Shown here: in pieces, positions 22,104 to 30,283 of the stretch
Layout: every line of letters begins with the position of its first letter
Position numbering within the stretch: position 1 is the stretch's first letter
Source of the DNA: Mycolicibacterium crocinum
GTDB taxonomy: Bacteria > Actinomycetota > Actinomycetes > Mycobacteriales > Mycobacteriaceae
DNA: 64,000 bases
Direction: 5' to 3'
NCBI RefSeq assembly: GCF_022370635.2
Contig: NZ_CP092362.2
Span: 1-64,000, forward strand
Notes under the pieces: model-generated
Told to the model about the DNA's origin: nothing
What the model saw: the letters and a program-made list of their open reading frames with translations, nothing else
The model's database searches: none
Program-made: the position numbers and the translations under genes

Positions 22104-22151
22104 GCCTTTGCAAGGCAGATGTCAGGAGTTCGAATCTCCTAGGCTCCACAA
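22104..22151. repeat. attR: attR: right 48-bp direct repeat (tRNA-Ala 3' part)
   Basis: Exact copy of 11872-11919. It covers the tRNA-Ala anticodon stem-loop to the 3' end but lacks the 5' acceptor strand and D-arm, so it is not a functional tRNA. It marks the right junction of the element. Confidence 0.93.
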
Positions 22152-22231
22152 CGATTCAAGTGGTCTACCTGACTGGTTTCCGCACCGTAGTTGCTGGTAT
22201 CCATGGTTCAGCAGCTCTGAACGGGGATGAG

Positions 22232-22561
22232 ATGTCGCTCAAGGTCAATATCGAAGATTTGGCTGCGTCCGGTGTTGCCGTTACCGGGCACGGGGAGGAT
22301 GTAGCCGCCAAGCATGCGGCCGCGGATGGGCGCATCGATGCGGCGACGGCGGGTTGGCAGGGGGCTTCCGCTGCGGCAATCGCGATTCTCTCGGAGCAGT
22401 GGTCGGCTACGACCAGCGCGTTGGTAACCCGGCTCAGCGACCACGCCCAGGGTCTGCACACGAGCGCCCAGGCTTTCGCGGAGATGGAGGCCCGTCACAG
22501 TCAAGCGCTTCAACAGCCAGCACGGGCCGCCAACGCGATCGCCGGCAAGACAGACCAGTAA
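22232..22561 (+). CDS. WXG100-family type VII secretion protein
   Basis: A 109-residue helical-hairpin protein with a WQG turn (AGWQGASAAAIAILSEQW, about residues 40-58), matching the ESAT-6/CFP-10 (Esx) layout of two helices around W-x-G. Such proteins are ESX substrates and usually pair with the N-terminal domain of the neighbouring larger substrate. The toxin gene begins 13 bases downstream, so it is probably its secretion partner, as EsxE/EsxF are for CpnT. ATG 22232 follows GGGGA at 22223-22227. Confidence 0.82.
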   Translation: MSLKVNIEDLAASGVAVTGHGEDVAAKHAAADGRIDAATAGWQGASAAAIAILSEQWSATTSALVTRLSDHAQGLHTSAQAFAEMEARHSQALQQPARAANAIAGKTDQ

Positions 22562-22573
22562 GTTTCCGCTCCC

Positions 22574-24301
22574 GTGACTCTGACGGTTGCCGATATCGAG
22601 CGCTGGAACGCCGGCGACGTGCGGGAGGTGTTCAATGCCGCGGCGAGTCGCGCGCAAGCCGCTTTCGACGCGGCCGACGGGTTGGCAACTCTGCCGGCAT
22701 TCAACAGCTGGGGTGGAGAATCTGCCGACGCTGCCAAGGTAGCGATCGGCCAGACCCGCAGGGACCTCGACTCTCACGGCAACGAGGCGTTGTTCGTCGC
22801 GAACGCAGCTCGCGGTGCGGCCGACGGTATAGACAAGATCAAGGCGGAACTGGCGGCCCTCAAAGCCGACGCCGAATCGCTGAACATGGAGATCGACCCG
22901 GTAGCAGACGTTGTCGTGCCCGGGCCGAAGGTCCGCAACCCGATGGAGGCTGAACTCAAGCAGGCTCAGCTGCAACCGCGACTGAACAAGATCCTTGCTG
23001 AGGCCAACCAGGTTGACCTGACGCTCGCTAACGCGATCAACATGGCCAGCGGTAAGGCGCCGATTCCATCCTCGCCCGGAAACCCCAAGAGCCCTAACGG
23101 CTTACCTGACCCACGTGGAATTGATGGGAGCACAACCGGTGAGGGAGCGTCGCACCCCCGCTCCCTTGAGGACATGCTGCTCCCGGCCGGCGGAGAACCC
23201 GGCGGGACGGACTCCCGGCCGAGCCTGCAGGACTTGCTAACCGGTTCGGCGGGGAAGCCAGTGAGCCAGCCGGCGGATGTGAACGCAGCACTTGATCAGC
23301 TGGCCGGGGCTGCGGTCCCGACCAATATGCCCAAGCCGGTCGAATTCTCTGCCAAGGAGATCGAATCCTTCAAGACATCGGCAAGAGCGGTCTTGGCGAG
23401 CGAGGGCATGCCACCAGAACAGATCGAGTCGACGTTGTCCGGGATGGTTGCTCGAGCGCAAGCAATGGGATGGAACTTCCCCGAGTACAAGCCTCCCGAG
23501 CCGGCGCGCATGCCTGCGCCAGGTTTCGGCGAGGGATTCGGTGATGCCTGGCGCAACACCGAGCAGGGAATCAAGAACCTGCTGGGCCAGGGCGGTCCGG
23601 GAGCACCCGGTGTTCTGGAGTCGTGGAAAGCTGTGGCCCAGGGGATTTCAGAAACCGCCACCAACCCGGTGCATGCGGTCGTCGGCGAGGTCAAGAGCGC
23701 GTTGGACTCGCCAAGCGCTGCCTACTATGCCGGTGAGAAGACTTTCGACGTGGCTTCGGTCGCGGCGACCGCTCCATTCGGGATGGAGGGCGCAGCGGTA
23801 CGTGCCGGCCTTCCCGCCGAGCTCGTCACGGAAGGCGGGATTCCGCTATCGGTCATGCGCGGGTACGACCCGTTAGGCGGCATGCACCCGACAGAGTTCG
23901 ACAATCTATTCGGACCGGCAGGGTCTCGGATATTTCCAGAGAACGACGGGTTTCCGCCAGGCTATGTGCCGCAACCCGCCAACCTCCCCGCGGGAACGAT
24001 CATCGACAGGATCGGATCTGAGTACGGAAGTTACCTTGCACCGGACGGCACCCCTTTTGGCGGCAGGGCTATCATGCCGGAAAGCGTTGGCGGGGAATAT
24101 AATCGGTACATGCTTACCGGCAAGCCGCTTCCCCCTGGATGGCAGATCTTGGAGGGACCGATACAACCATGGTTCGGACAAACGCCAACACCGGGTGTGC
24201 CGCAGTACATGGTCGTTGGCCCTGATGGAGCAAGGGTCCCGGTGCGGGACCTTCTTGAAGAGGGTGTGCTTGACCGTGCGGGGCCTCCCCTTGGACGCTA
24301 G
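22574..24301 (+). CDS. ESX-secreted toxin with C-terminal TNT NAD-glycohydrolase domain
   Basis: A 575-residue polymorphic toxin. Residues about 1-110 form a WXG100-like helical domain with a W-G-G turn (NSWGGESAD), the type VII targeting part. A Pro/Gly/Ser-rich linker and a helical middle follow. The C-terminal about 120 residues (from PENDGFPPGY at 455) form a TNT domain (DUF4237): DRIGSEYGSYLAPDGTPF, with Arg479 and Tyr487, and VPQYMVVGPD with Gln544. These correspond to the NAD-binding/catalytic residues of the tuberculosis necrotizing toxin of CpnT, which hydrolyses NAD+ in target cells. GTG start; the downstream gene is the presumed immunity protein. The overall plan matches CpnT, but the middle region differs and there is no OMP-like domain. 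Confidence 0.85.
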   Translation: MTLTVADIERWNAGDVREVFNAAASRAQAAFDAADGLATLPAFNSWGGESADAAKVAIGQTRRDLDSHGNEALFVANAARGAADGIDKIKAELAALKADAESLNMEIDPVADVVVPGPKVRNPMEAELKQAQLQPRLNKILAEANQVDLTLANAINMASGKAPIPSSPGNPKSPNGLPDPRGIDGSTTGEGASHPRSLEDMLLPAGGEPGGTDSRPSLQDLLTGSAGKPVSQPADVNAALDQLAGAAVPTNMPKPVEFSAKEIESFKTSARAVLASEGMPPEQIESTLSGMVARAQAMGWNFPEYKPPEPARMPAPGFGEGFGDAWRNTEQGIKNLLGQGGPGAPGVLESWKAVAQGISETATNPVHAVVGEVKSALDSPSAAYYAGEKTFDVASVAATAPFGMEGAAVRAGLPAELVTEGGIPLSVMRGYDPLGGMHPTEFDNLFGPAGSRIFPENDGFPPGYVPQPANLPAGTIIDRIGSEYGSYLAPDGTPFGGRAIMPESVGGEYNRYMLTGKPLPPGWQILEGPIQPWFGQTPTPGVPQYMVVGPDGARVPVRDLLEEGVLDRAGPPLGR

Positions 24302-24305
24302 GTCG

Positions 24306-24704
24306 GTGGACTTACAAACCGAGATCGATCGGATCGCATCCCAATTGGGTGTCCGGTCTATGACCGTCGGCCTCTTGACGAATGATGGCCTCAATATCTA
24401 TATGGGAGACGACGGTCTCTATCACTTCGCGTTCTACGAGCGCGGTCAGCTCGGATTCGATAAGGCAGGCAGTCTCGACGACGTCTTGTATTGGTATTGC
24501 GAGGATAAGGTGTCAGATGACGCGGCAAAGTGGTCTGATCGTAAACAGCGGTTTCAATATGAGTACGACGTCTTAGCGCGTTTCGATGCTGAATGGGCCA
24601 AGCGCCGCGTACGGGAACTGGCCGCAAATTTTCGCCGCCGCCGACCGGATGAGGCCCGTCCGGAGGGCATCTCGTTGCTTCCTGACATCGGCGAACCACT
24701 CTGA
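24306..24704 (+). CDS. Putative immunity protein for the TNT toxin
   Basis: A 132-residue acidic protein that begins four bases after the toxin stop (GTG 24306; an in-frame GTG at 24276 overlapping the toxin is the alternative). The central DGLYHFAFYERGQLGF and SLDDVLYWYCEDK resemble Imm61/Imm63-type immunity proteins found beside mycobacterial TNT toxins; the match is from memory and moderate. Its lower GC than its neighbours is typical of exchanged immunity genes. Inhibition of the toxin's NADase activity inside the producer is inferred from position. Confidence 0.68.
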   Translation: MDLQTEIDRIASQLGVRSMTVGLLTNDGLNIYMGDDGLYHFAFYERGQLGFDKAGSLDDVLYWYCEDKVSDDAAKWSDRKQRFQYEYDVLARFDAEWAKRRVRELAANFRRRRPDEARPEGISLLPDIGEPL

Positions 24705-24957
24705 GTCGGCGCTCAAGTCAGGTGCCGATGGGTGTCGCCGGGGCGCCTGGGCAACCTGTTCCAGAGATAACTCGAACACCAAATTGCCAGAGGTACACGC
24801 AGCGGCGACCTGGACACTAGCTTCCCCGCACCACCCAGCGGAATCCCTCTGTCATCAGACCAGGTGACCTTCGGCCCCTCCCGTATCATCCTTTGCTGCA
24901 TAGCGTGAAGCCCCTGAGATGCCGCAGACCGTCGGCAACAGGCCAGGGGGTCATGCC

Positions 24958-25725
24958 GTGGTGTCAGCCGACAACGTTCTCAAACCGATTCGTTCGGTCG
25001 GCGACTTCTATGCCGTCGCGTTGGACGCGCTCGTCGCGATGTTCAAACCGCCCTTCGCCTGGCGTGAGTTCTTTTTGCAGACGTGGTTCGTGGCGCGCGT
25101 GGCGGTTGTGCCGACGATGTTGTTGGCCATCCCGTTCACCGTCCTCGTCGTCTTCACCATCAACGTCCTGCTGACCGAGTTCGGCGCCACGGACTTCTCT
25201 GGCACCGGGGCTGCCAGCGCCGCGGTCACCGAGATCGGGCCGATCGTGACCGTGCTCGTCGTCGCCGGCACCGGAGCCACGGCCATGTGCGCGGACCTCG
25301 GCGCCCGCACCATCCGCGACGAGCTCGACGCCCTACGCGTCATGGGCGTCGACCCGGTGCATCGCCTGGTGGTGCCGCGGGTACTTGCGGCCACCATCGT
25401 CGCCGTGTCGCTGGTGGCGTTGGTGACCTTCGTCGGCCTGGTCGGCTCGTTCAGTTTCGCCGTATCCGTCCAGCACGTCACCCCGGGCGCGTTCGCCGCG
25501 GGTCTCACCCTGTTCACCGGGCTACCCGACATCATCCTGGGCTTGGTCAAGGGCGCGCTGTTCGGCATGGCGGCCGCACTGATCGCCTGCTACAAGGGCA
25601 TGTCGGTTCGGCGGGGACCTCAAGGGGTCGGCAACGCCGTCAACGAGACGGTCGTGTACTCGTTCATTGCGCTGTTCGTCATCAACATCGTCGCGACCGC
25701 CGTCTACTACACGAGCGCGAAATGA
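24958..25725 (+). CDS. yrbEA: YrbE-family ABC permease A of an mce operon
   Basis: Integral membrane MlaE/YrbE protein, the permease of the Mce lipid importer, working with the second YrbE and an ATPase (MceG) encoded elsewhere. About six membrane helices; the signature ATAMCADLGARTIRDELDALRVMGVDPVHRLVVPRV is conserved (part near residues 105-140). GTG 24958 is chosen because AGGGGG at 24945-24950 is well placed; an ATG at 24919 in frame lacks a ribosome-binding site. The stop overlaps the next start (ATGA). First gene of an eight-gene operon. Confidence 0.92.
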   Translation: MVSADNVLKPIRSVGDFYAVALDALVAMFKPPFAWREFFLQTWFVARVAVVPTMLLAIPFTVLVVFTINVLLTEFGATDFSGTGAASAAVTEIGPIVTVLVVAGTGATAMCADLGARTIRDELDALRVMGVDPVHRLVVPRVLAATIVAVSLVALVTFVGLVGSFSFAVSVQHVTPGAFAAGLTLFTGLPDIILGLVKGALFGMAAALIACYKGMSVRRGPQGVGNAVNETVVYSFIALFVINIVATAVYYTSAK

Positions 25726-26567
25726 CCGCAGTCCGAGGGCATTCCGGATGGCCGGAGGCGGTGCAGGGCGTCATTGATGGCTGGAACCGGATCGGTATGC
25801 AGATCAAGTTCAACGCCCGATCCGTGCGTGAGATGGGAATAGCGGTCACTCGCTACCACACCGAGATTCTGCGGCTGATCGCCCAAATGAGCTTGGGCAC
25901 AGGCGCGTTGGCCCTGATCGGTGGGACCGTGGTGGTTGTCGGATTCCTCACCCTGGCCACCGGTGCAGTGATCGCTGTGCAGGGCTATAACGAACTCTCG
26001 GGGATCGGCGTCGAGGCGATGACCGGCTTCATCTCGGCCTACGTCAATGTCCGTATCATCTCTCCCGCCGTCGCCGGAATCGGGTTGGCGGCCACGATCG
26101 GGGCGGGAGCGACGGCCCAACTGGGGGCGATGCGGATCGCCGACGAGATCGACGCGCTCGAGGTGATGGCCGTTCGCTCCGTCGCCTATCTGGTGTCCAC
26201 GCGCGTGATCGCCGGGGTCGTCGTGGTGATTCCGCTGTACTGCGTGGCGATGGTGTGTGCCTTTCTGGCGGCCAGGTTCGGCACGACGGGGTTCTACGGC
26301 CAGTCCACCGGGGTCTACGACCACTACTTCAACACCTTCCTCAACTCGACGGACCTGCTCTGGTCGTTCTTCACCGTCGTGCTGATGGGCATCGCCGTCA
26401 TGCTGGTGCACACCTACTACGGCTACACGGCCACTGGTGGACCCGCGGGAGTCGGTGAGGCCGTTGGCCACAGCGTGCGCACATCGCTGATCGTGTTGAC
26501 TCTGCTGTTGCTGGCGGTGGCGATGTCCATCTACGGACAGTCCGGCAACTTTCACCTCTCGGGGTAG
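25722..26567 (+). CDS. yrbEB: YrbE-family ABC permease B of an mce operon
   Basis: Second permease, 281 residues, with five or six membrane helices and the paired YrbE signature LGAMRIADEIDALEVMAVRSVAYLVSTRVIA (central part). ATG 25722 overlaps the previous stop by 4 bases; the reading frame stays open further upstream, but that part is the out-of-frame shadow of yrbEA. It is followed after 4 bases by mceA. It forms the transmembrane channel of the importer with YrbEA. Confidence 0.93.
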   Translation: MTAVRGHSGWPEAVQGVIDGWNRIGMQIKFNARSVREMGIAVTRYHTEILRLIAQMSLGTGALALIGGTVVVVGFLTLATGAVIAVQGYNELSGIGVEAMTGFISAYVNVRIISPAVAGIGLAATIGAGATAQLGAMRIADEIDALEVMAVRSVAYLVSTRVIAGVVVVIPLYCVAMVCAFLAARFGTTGFYGQSTGVYDHYFNTFLNSTDLLWSFFTVVLMGIAVMLVHTYYGYTATGGPAGVGEAVGHSVRTSLIVLTLLLLAVAMSIYGQSGNFHLSG

Positions 26568-26571
26568 GGCG

Positions 26572-28002
26572 ATGTCGGAACAGCGCGAAGAAGGGATGGC
26601 ACCGGGCTGGTGGACGCTGATCTTCGCGGCCACCACCATCGCTGCGATCGTGTCGACCACGGCGCTGTTCTCCGGCTCGCTGCGCGAGTACGTATCGGTG
26701 ACGTTGACCTCGGACCGTGCCGGGTTGGTGATGGACCGCGGGGCGAAAGTGAAGCTCCGTGGGGTCCAGATCGGTCGGGTCGGCCACGTCAGCGGCGGAC
26801 GCAACGGGGTGAATCTGGACCTCGAAATACAGCCGGACCAACTGAGATTCATTCCGGCGAACGTGACGGCCCGCATCCGGGCCGGCACGCTGTTCAGCGG
26901 CAAGTTCGTCGAGCTGGTCTACCCCAGCGATCCCAGCCCGCAGCGCCTGGCCGCCGGTGCTGTCATCCAGACCGACAACGTGAGCACCGAGATCAACACC
27001 CTGTTCCGCGACGTCGCCGACATCCTCAACCGGGTCGACCCGGCCAAACTTCAGTCCGTGCTGGCCGCGCTGGCCGAGGGACTGCGTGGCCACGGTGAGG
27101 TGATCGGCCGGACCATCACCGACACCAACGACGTCATGGCACAGCTCAACGCCCGCACCGACACCATCACCGCCGACCGCCGATCGATCCGCGACCTCAC
27201 CGACACCTACAGCGCTGCCGCCCAGCACATCCTGACCGCGCTCGACGCCGCAGGTGTCACCAGCGCCACCCTCGCCGCCAACGCACAACCGCTGGACGCG
27301 TTGCTCACCGGCGTCATCGGAATGTCGCGCAGCGGAATCGATCTCCTCGGGGCGAGTCAAACCAACATCACCGCAGCGGTGACCGCGTTCGAGTCCACCG
27401 CCCGGCTATTGCTGAAGTACAACCCGACGTATACGTGCACGCTGGTGGGCGCCAAGAAGGCGCTGGACACCGGCTACCTGGACGCAACCGGCGGCGCCAA
27501 CGGCAAATCGCTGATCCTCGACAGCGCGCTATTGTTCGGGCCCGACGCCTATCGATACCCACAGAACCTGCCGATCATCGGGGCGAAAGGCGGGCCGGGA
27601 GGCACCCCGGGCTGCGGATCACTGCCCGATGTCGCAGCGAATTGGCCAGTGCGCCAGCTCATTACGAATACCGGCTGGGGAACCGGCCTGGACATCCGGC
27701 CGAACCCGGGAATCGGGTTCCCCGGATATGCCGACTATTTCCCGGTCACCCGGGGAGTGCCCGAACCGCCGAGTGTCCGCTATCCCGGTGGTCCCGCGCC
27801 CGGACCCATCCCCTATCCGGGCGCTCCGCCGTACGGTGCGACGCTGTACGCCCCCGACGGAACACCGCTGTGGCCGGGCCTGCCGGCAGCGCCGCCGCCG
27901 GGCGCCGCTCCGGAGCCGGGTCCACCACCTCCGGGCTCCGAACCTTTTACCGCGCCTGCGCCCGCGCAGCTGCAGCCGACACCCGCGCCGGCGGCACCAT
28001 GA
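26572..28002 (+). CDS. mceA: Mce-family protein MceA
   Basis: 476 residues. One N-terminal membrane anchor (WTLIFAATTIAAIVSTTALF, about 14-33), the MCE domain (about 40-120, with LVMDRGAKVKLRGVQIGRV), a long helical region that forms the shared hexameric needle, and a Pro/Gly/Ala-rich C-terminal tail (about 400-476). MceA-F build a hollow assembly that carries lipids (fatty acids or sterols in known systems) across the periplasm to YrbE. It overlaps mceB by 4 bases. Confidence 0.93.
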   Translation: MSEQREEGMAPGWWTLIFAATTIAAIVSTTALFSGSLREYVSVTLTSDRAGLVMDRGAKVKLRGVQIGRVGHVSGGRNGVNLDLEIQPDQLRFIPANVTARIRAGTLFSGKFVELVYPSDPSPQRLAAGAVIQTDNVSTEINTLFRDVADILNRVDPAKLQSVLAALAEGLRGHGEVIGRTITDTNDVMAQLNARTDTITADRRSIRDLTDTYSAAAQHILTALDAAGVTSATLAANAQPLDALLTGVIGMSRSGIDLLGASQTNITAAVTAFESTARLLLKYNPTYTCTLVGAKKALDTGYLDATGGANGKSLILDSALLFGPDAYRYPQNLPIIGAKGGPGGTPGCGSLPDVAANWPVRQLITNTGWGTGLDIRPNPGIGFPGYADYFPVTRGVPEPPSVRYPGGPAPGPIPYPGAPPYGATLYAPDGTPLWPGLPAAPPPGAAPEPGPPPPGSEPFTAPAPAQLQPTPAPAAP

Positions 28003-29042
28003 CGGGGCCGAGTGTGAAAGAGAATCTCCCAGGCGCGATCTGGCGCGTCGGCGTGTTCCTCGCGGTCTGCGCGCTCGGCCTGGCGGCCATGCTGGCGATC
28101 TTCGCCCAACTGCGCTTCGAGGCCGAAAAGACTTACACCGCAGAATTCCGCACGGTGTCCGGGCTCGAGAACGGCAACTTTGTCCGGATCGCCGGCGTCG
28201 AGGTCGGCAAGGTCAAAAACATTCACATCCGTGACGACGGGATTGCGCTCGTCGAATTCGGCACAGATCCGTCGGTTGTGTTGACCGAGGGCAATCGAGC
28301 TGTCATCCGGTACCGCAACCTTATCGGCGAACGCTACTTGGCGCTCGAGGAGGGCGCGGGTGGCACCCGGGCGCTTACGCCGGGCGCCACCATCCCGGTC
28401 TCGCGAACAGCACCCGCATTGGACCTCGACGCGCTCCTGGGAGGATTTCGCCCGTTATTTCGTGCCCTGAATCCGGAACAGGTGAACGCCTTGTCCGCCC
28501 AACTGATCGAAGCGCTGCAGGGAGAAGGGCCGGCGATGACGACCTTCCTCACCCAAACCGCCACGCTCACCAACACATTGGCTGACCGGGACCACCTCAT
28601 CGGGCAGTTGATCACCAACCTCAAGACCGTCGCGGGATCACTGGGCGATCAGAGTTCGCAGCTGGCCGGCGCTGTCGACGCCCTGTCCGCGTCGTTGACG
28701 ACGATCGCCGACCGGCGCCAGGACCTGCGCAACAGCCTCGCGTATGGCAACGCGGCGGCCGCCTCGATCAGCGACCTGCTGACCAGCGGCCGAGAACCAC
28801 TGAAAACCGTTGTCCACGAGGCGGATCGGACCGCATCGGTAGCTGTGGCCGATCGGGAGTACCTCGACCACCTGCTCAACACTCTGCCCGACGTCTACCG
28901 AATGCTCAACCGCCAAGGACTCTACGGCGATTACTTCAGCTTCTATCTGTGCGACCTGATCCTGAAACTGAACGGCAAAGGCGGGCAACCGGTCTATGTG
29001 AAGGTCGTGGGCCAGGACAGCGGAAGGTGCGCACCGCGATGA
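27999..29042 (+). CDS. mceB: Mce-family protein MceB
   Basis: 347 residues. N-terminal anchor (VGVFLAVCALGLAAMLAIF, about 17-35), MCE domain (about 42-120, with VSGLENGNFVRIAGVEVGKV) and a helical DUF3407-type C-terminal region ending in a conserved Cys-containing YFSFYLCDL...GRCAPR. ATG 27999 overlaps the mceA stop; the frame is open further upstream but that region is mceA. It overlaps mceC by 4 bases. Confidence 0.93.
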   Translation: MTGPSVKENLPGAIWRVGVFLAVCALGLAAMLAIFAQLRFEAEKTYTAEFRTVSGLENGNFVRIAGVEVGKVKNIHIRDDGIALVEFGTDPSVVLTEGNRAVIRYRNLIGERYLALEEGAGGTRALTPGATIPVSRTAPALDLDALLGGFRPLFRALNPEQVNALSAQLIEALQGEGPAMTTFLTQTATLTNTLADRDHLIGQLITNLKTVAGSLGDQSSQLAGAVDALSASLTTIADRRQDLRNSLAYGNAAAASISDLLTSGREPLKTVVHEADRTASVAVADREYLDHLLNTLPDVYRMLNRQGLYGDYFSFYLCDLILKLNGKGGQPVYVKVVGQDSGRCAPR

Positions 29043-30283
29043 AGACTTTCGCCGAACGCAATCCGATCGTCGTTGGCCTCGTGGGGGTGGCCGCAACACT
29101 TGCGGTGGTGCTCGCAGCGCTCAACTACGGGAAGCTGCCGTTCATCAACTCCAACCGGCACTATTCGGCCTACTTCGCCGAGGCCGGTGGCTTACTCACC
29201 GGCGCGGCAGTGCAGGTGTCCGGCTTCAAATCCGGAAAGGTCACCGGCATCGACCTCGACGGCCCGCGGGTCCTGGTCACCTTCGAGGTCGACGAAGGCA
29301 TTCGACTCGGCGACCGAACCGAGGCCGCCATCAAGACGAAAAGCATTCTCGGCGCCAAGATCCTCGAACTAACCCCCCGAGGCGGGGGCTCCCAATCCGG
29401 GCCCATCCCCCTGGACCGGACGACATCGCCGTACCAGCTGCCCGACGCCCTCGGTGACCTCACCACCACCATCAGCCAACTGGATACCGCCCAGCTGTCC
29501 GACTCCTGGAAGGTGCTGGCCGGCGAGTTCTCCGATATGCCAACGACTCTCAAGCCCGCGTTAGAGGGGGTAGCACGTTTCTCGGCGACCCTGAACGCAC
29601 GAGACGCGCAACTGCGGGCACTGCTGGCTGACGCCAACAAAGTGACGGCGGTGCTGGCGCAACGCAGCGATGCGTTGGTAAAGATGCTCACCGATAGCAA
29701 TGCCTTGCTGGCCGACCTCACCAGTCAAAGCCGCGCACTGGACGCTATCGCAGGCAATATCACCGCGTTGAGCCGTCAGCTCAAGGGCGTGATCGCCGAT
29801 AACAGGCAGACCCTCAAGCCCGCCCTGGACAAACTCGACGAGCTCCTGACGATCCTCGACAATCGCAAGGAGCGAATCCAACTGGCCATCAAAGGCTTCG
29901 ACCAATACGCGATGTCATTGGGCGAATCGATGTCGGCGGGACCCTTCTTCAAGTTCTACATCGCCAATCTGCTACCCGGCCAATTCATCCAGCCGTTCGT
30001 CGACGCCGCCTTTTCTGATCTCGGCCTCGACCCGCACGTGTTGGCACCGTCGCAGCGCACGGACCCGCAAACCGGCCAACCCGGAACTCCGCCACTGCCG
30101 ATGCCCTATCCCCGCACCGGCCAAGGCGGCGACCCGCGGATGAACTTGCCTGACGCGATCACCGGCGTCCCCGGTGATCCCCGCTACCCGTACCGCGAGC
30201 CACCTCCGGCGCCGCCGCCGGGCGGTCCCCCGCCCGGACCACCCGCGACGCCAACGCCGCCTGTCGATGGGGCGGGCCAATGA
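29039..30283 (+). CDS. mceC: Mce-family protein MceC
   Basis: 414 residues. Anchor (VVGLVGVAATLAVVLAALNY, about 11-30), MCE domain (about 38-120, GLLTGAAVQVSGFKSGKVTG), helical region, FFKFYIANLLPGQ, and a Pro-rich C-terminal tail of about 60 residues (PPPAPPPGG-type). Long Pro tails on MceC are typical for mycobacterial operons. ATG 29039 overlaps the mceB stop, and the mceC end overlaps mceD by 4 bases. Confidence 0.93.
   Translation: MKTFAERNPIVVGLVGVAATLAVVLAALNYGKLPFINSNRHYSAYFAEAGGLLTGAAVQVSGFKSGKVTGIDLDGPRVLVTFEVDEGIRLGDRTEAAIKTKSILGAKILELTPRGGGSQSGPIPLDRTTSPYQLPDALGDLTTTISQLDTAQLSDSWKVLAGEFSDMPTTLKPALEGVARFSATLNARDAQLRALLADANKVTAVLAQRSDALVKMLTDSNALLADLTSQSRALDAIAGNITALSRQLKGVIADNRQTLKPALDKLDELLTILDNRKERIQLAIKGFDQYAMSLGESMSAGPFFKFYIANLLPGQFIQPFVDAAFSDLGLDPHVLAPSQRTDPQTGQPGTPPLPMPYPRTGQGGDPRMNLPDAITGVPGDPRYPYREPPPAPPPGGPPPGPPATPTPPVDGAGQ

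Larger units (their letters stand above)
11872..22151. mobile_element. Integrated phage-satellite-like element at tRNA-Ala
   Basis: About 10.2 kb between two perfect 48-bp direct repeats. The order is attL, tyrosine integrase (leftward), Xre repressor (leftward), divergent operator, excisionase-like gene, then a coupled rightward operon of about 11 small genes including a DUF2742 protein and a P-loop ATPase. The right half carries a small ORF, a membrane-anchored protein, an AbrB-like protein and a DUF3800 protein, then attR. No gene for capsid, portal, terminase, tail, lysis, FtsK/Tra transfer or relaxase is recognisable. DUF2742 and the HTH gene types occur in mycobacterial prophages such as phiRv1/phiRv2, so phage kinship is likely; satellite status is an inference. 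Confidence 0.88.

Noticed and set aside
22104..22151. Second tRNA-Ala gene
   Set aside because: Only the anticodon arm to 3' end is present; the 5' acceptor strand and D-arm are missing, so it is attR, not a tRNA gene.
23964..24305. Long 5' extension of the immunity gene inside the toxin gene
   Set aside because: Frame runs out of phase with the TNT domain coding region; the likely start is GTG 24306 (or 24276) after or at the toxin stop.
25083..25721. N-terminal extension of yrbEB through yrbEA in another frame
   Set aside because: Arg/His-rich low-complexity translation, out of frame with the clear yrbEA; YrbEB begins at ATG 25722.
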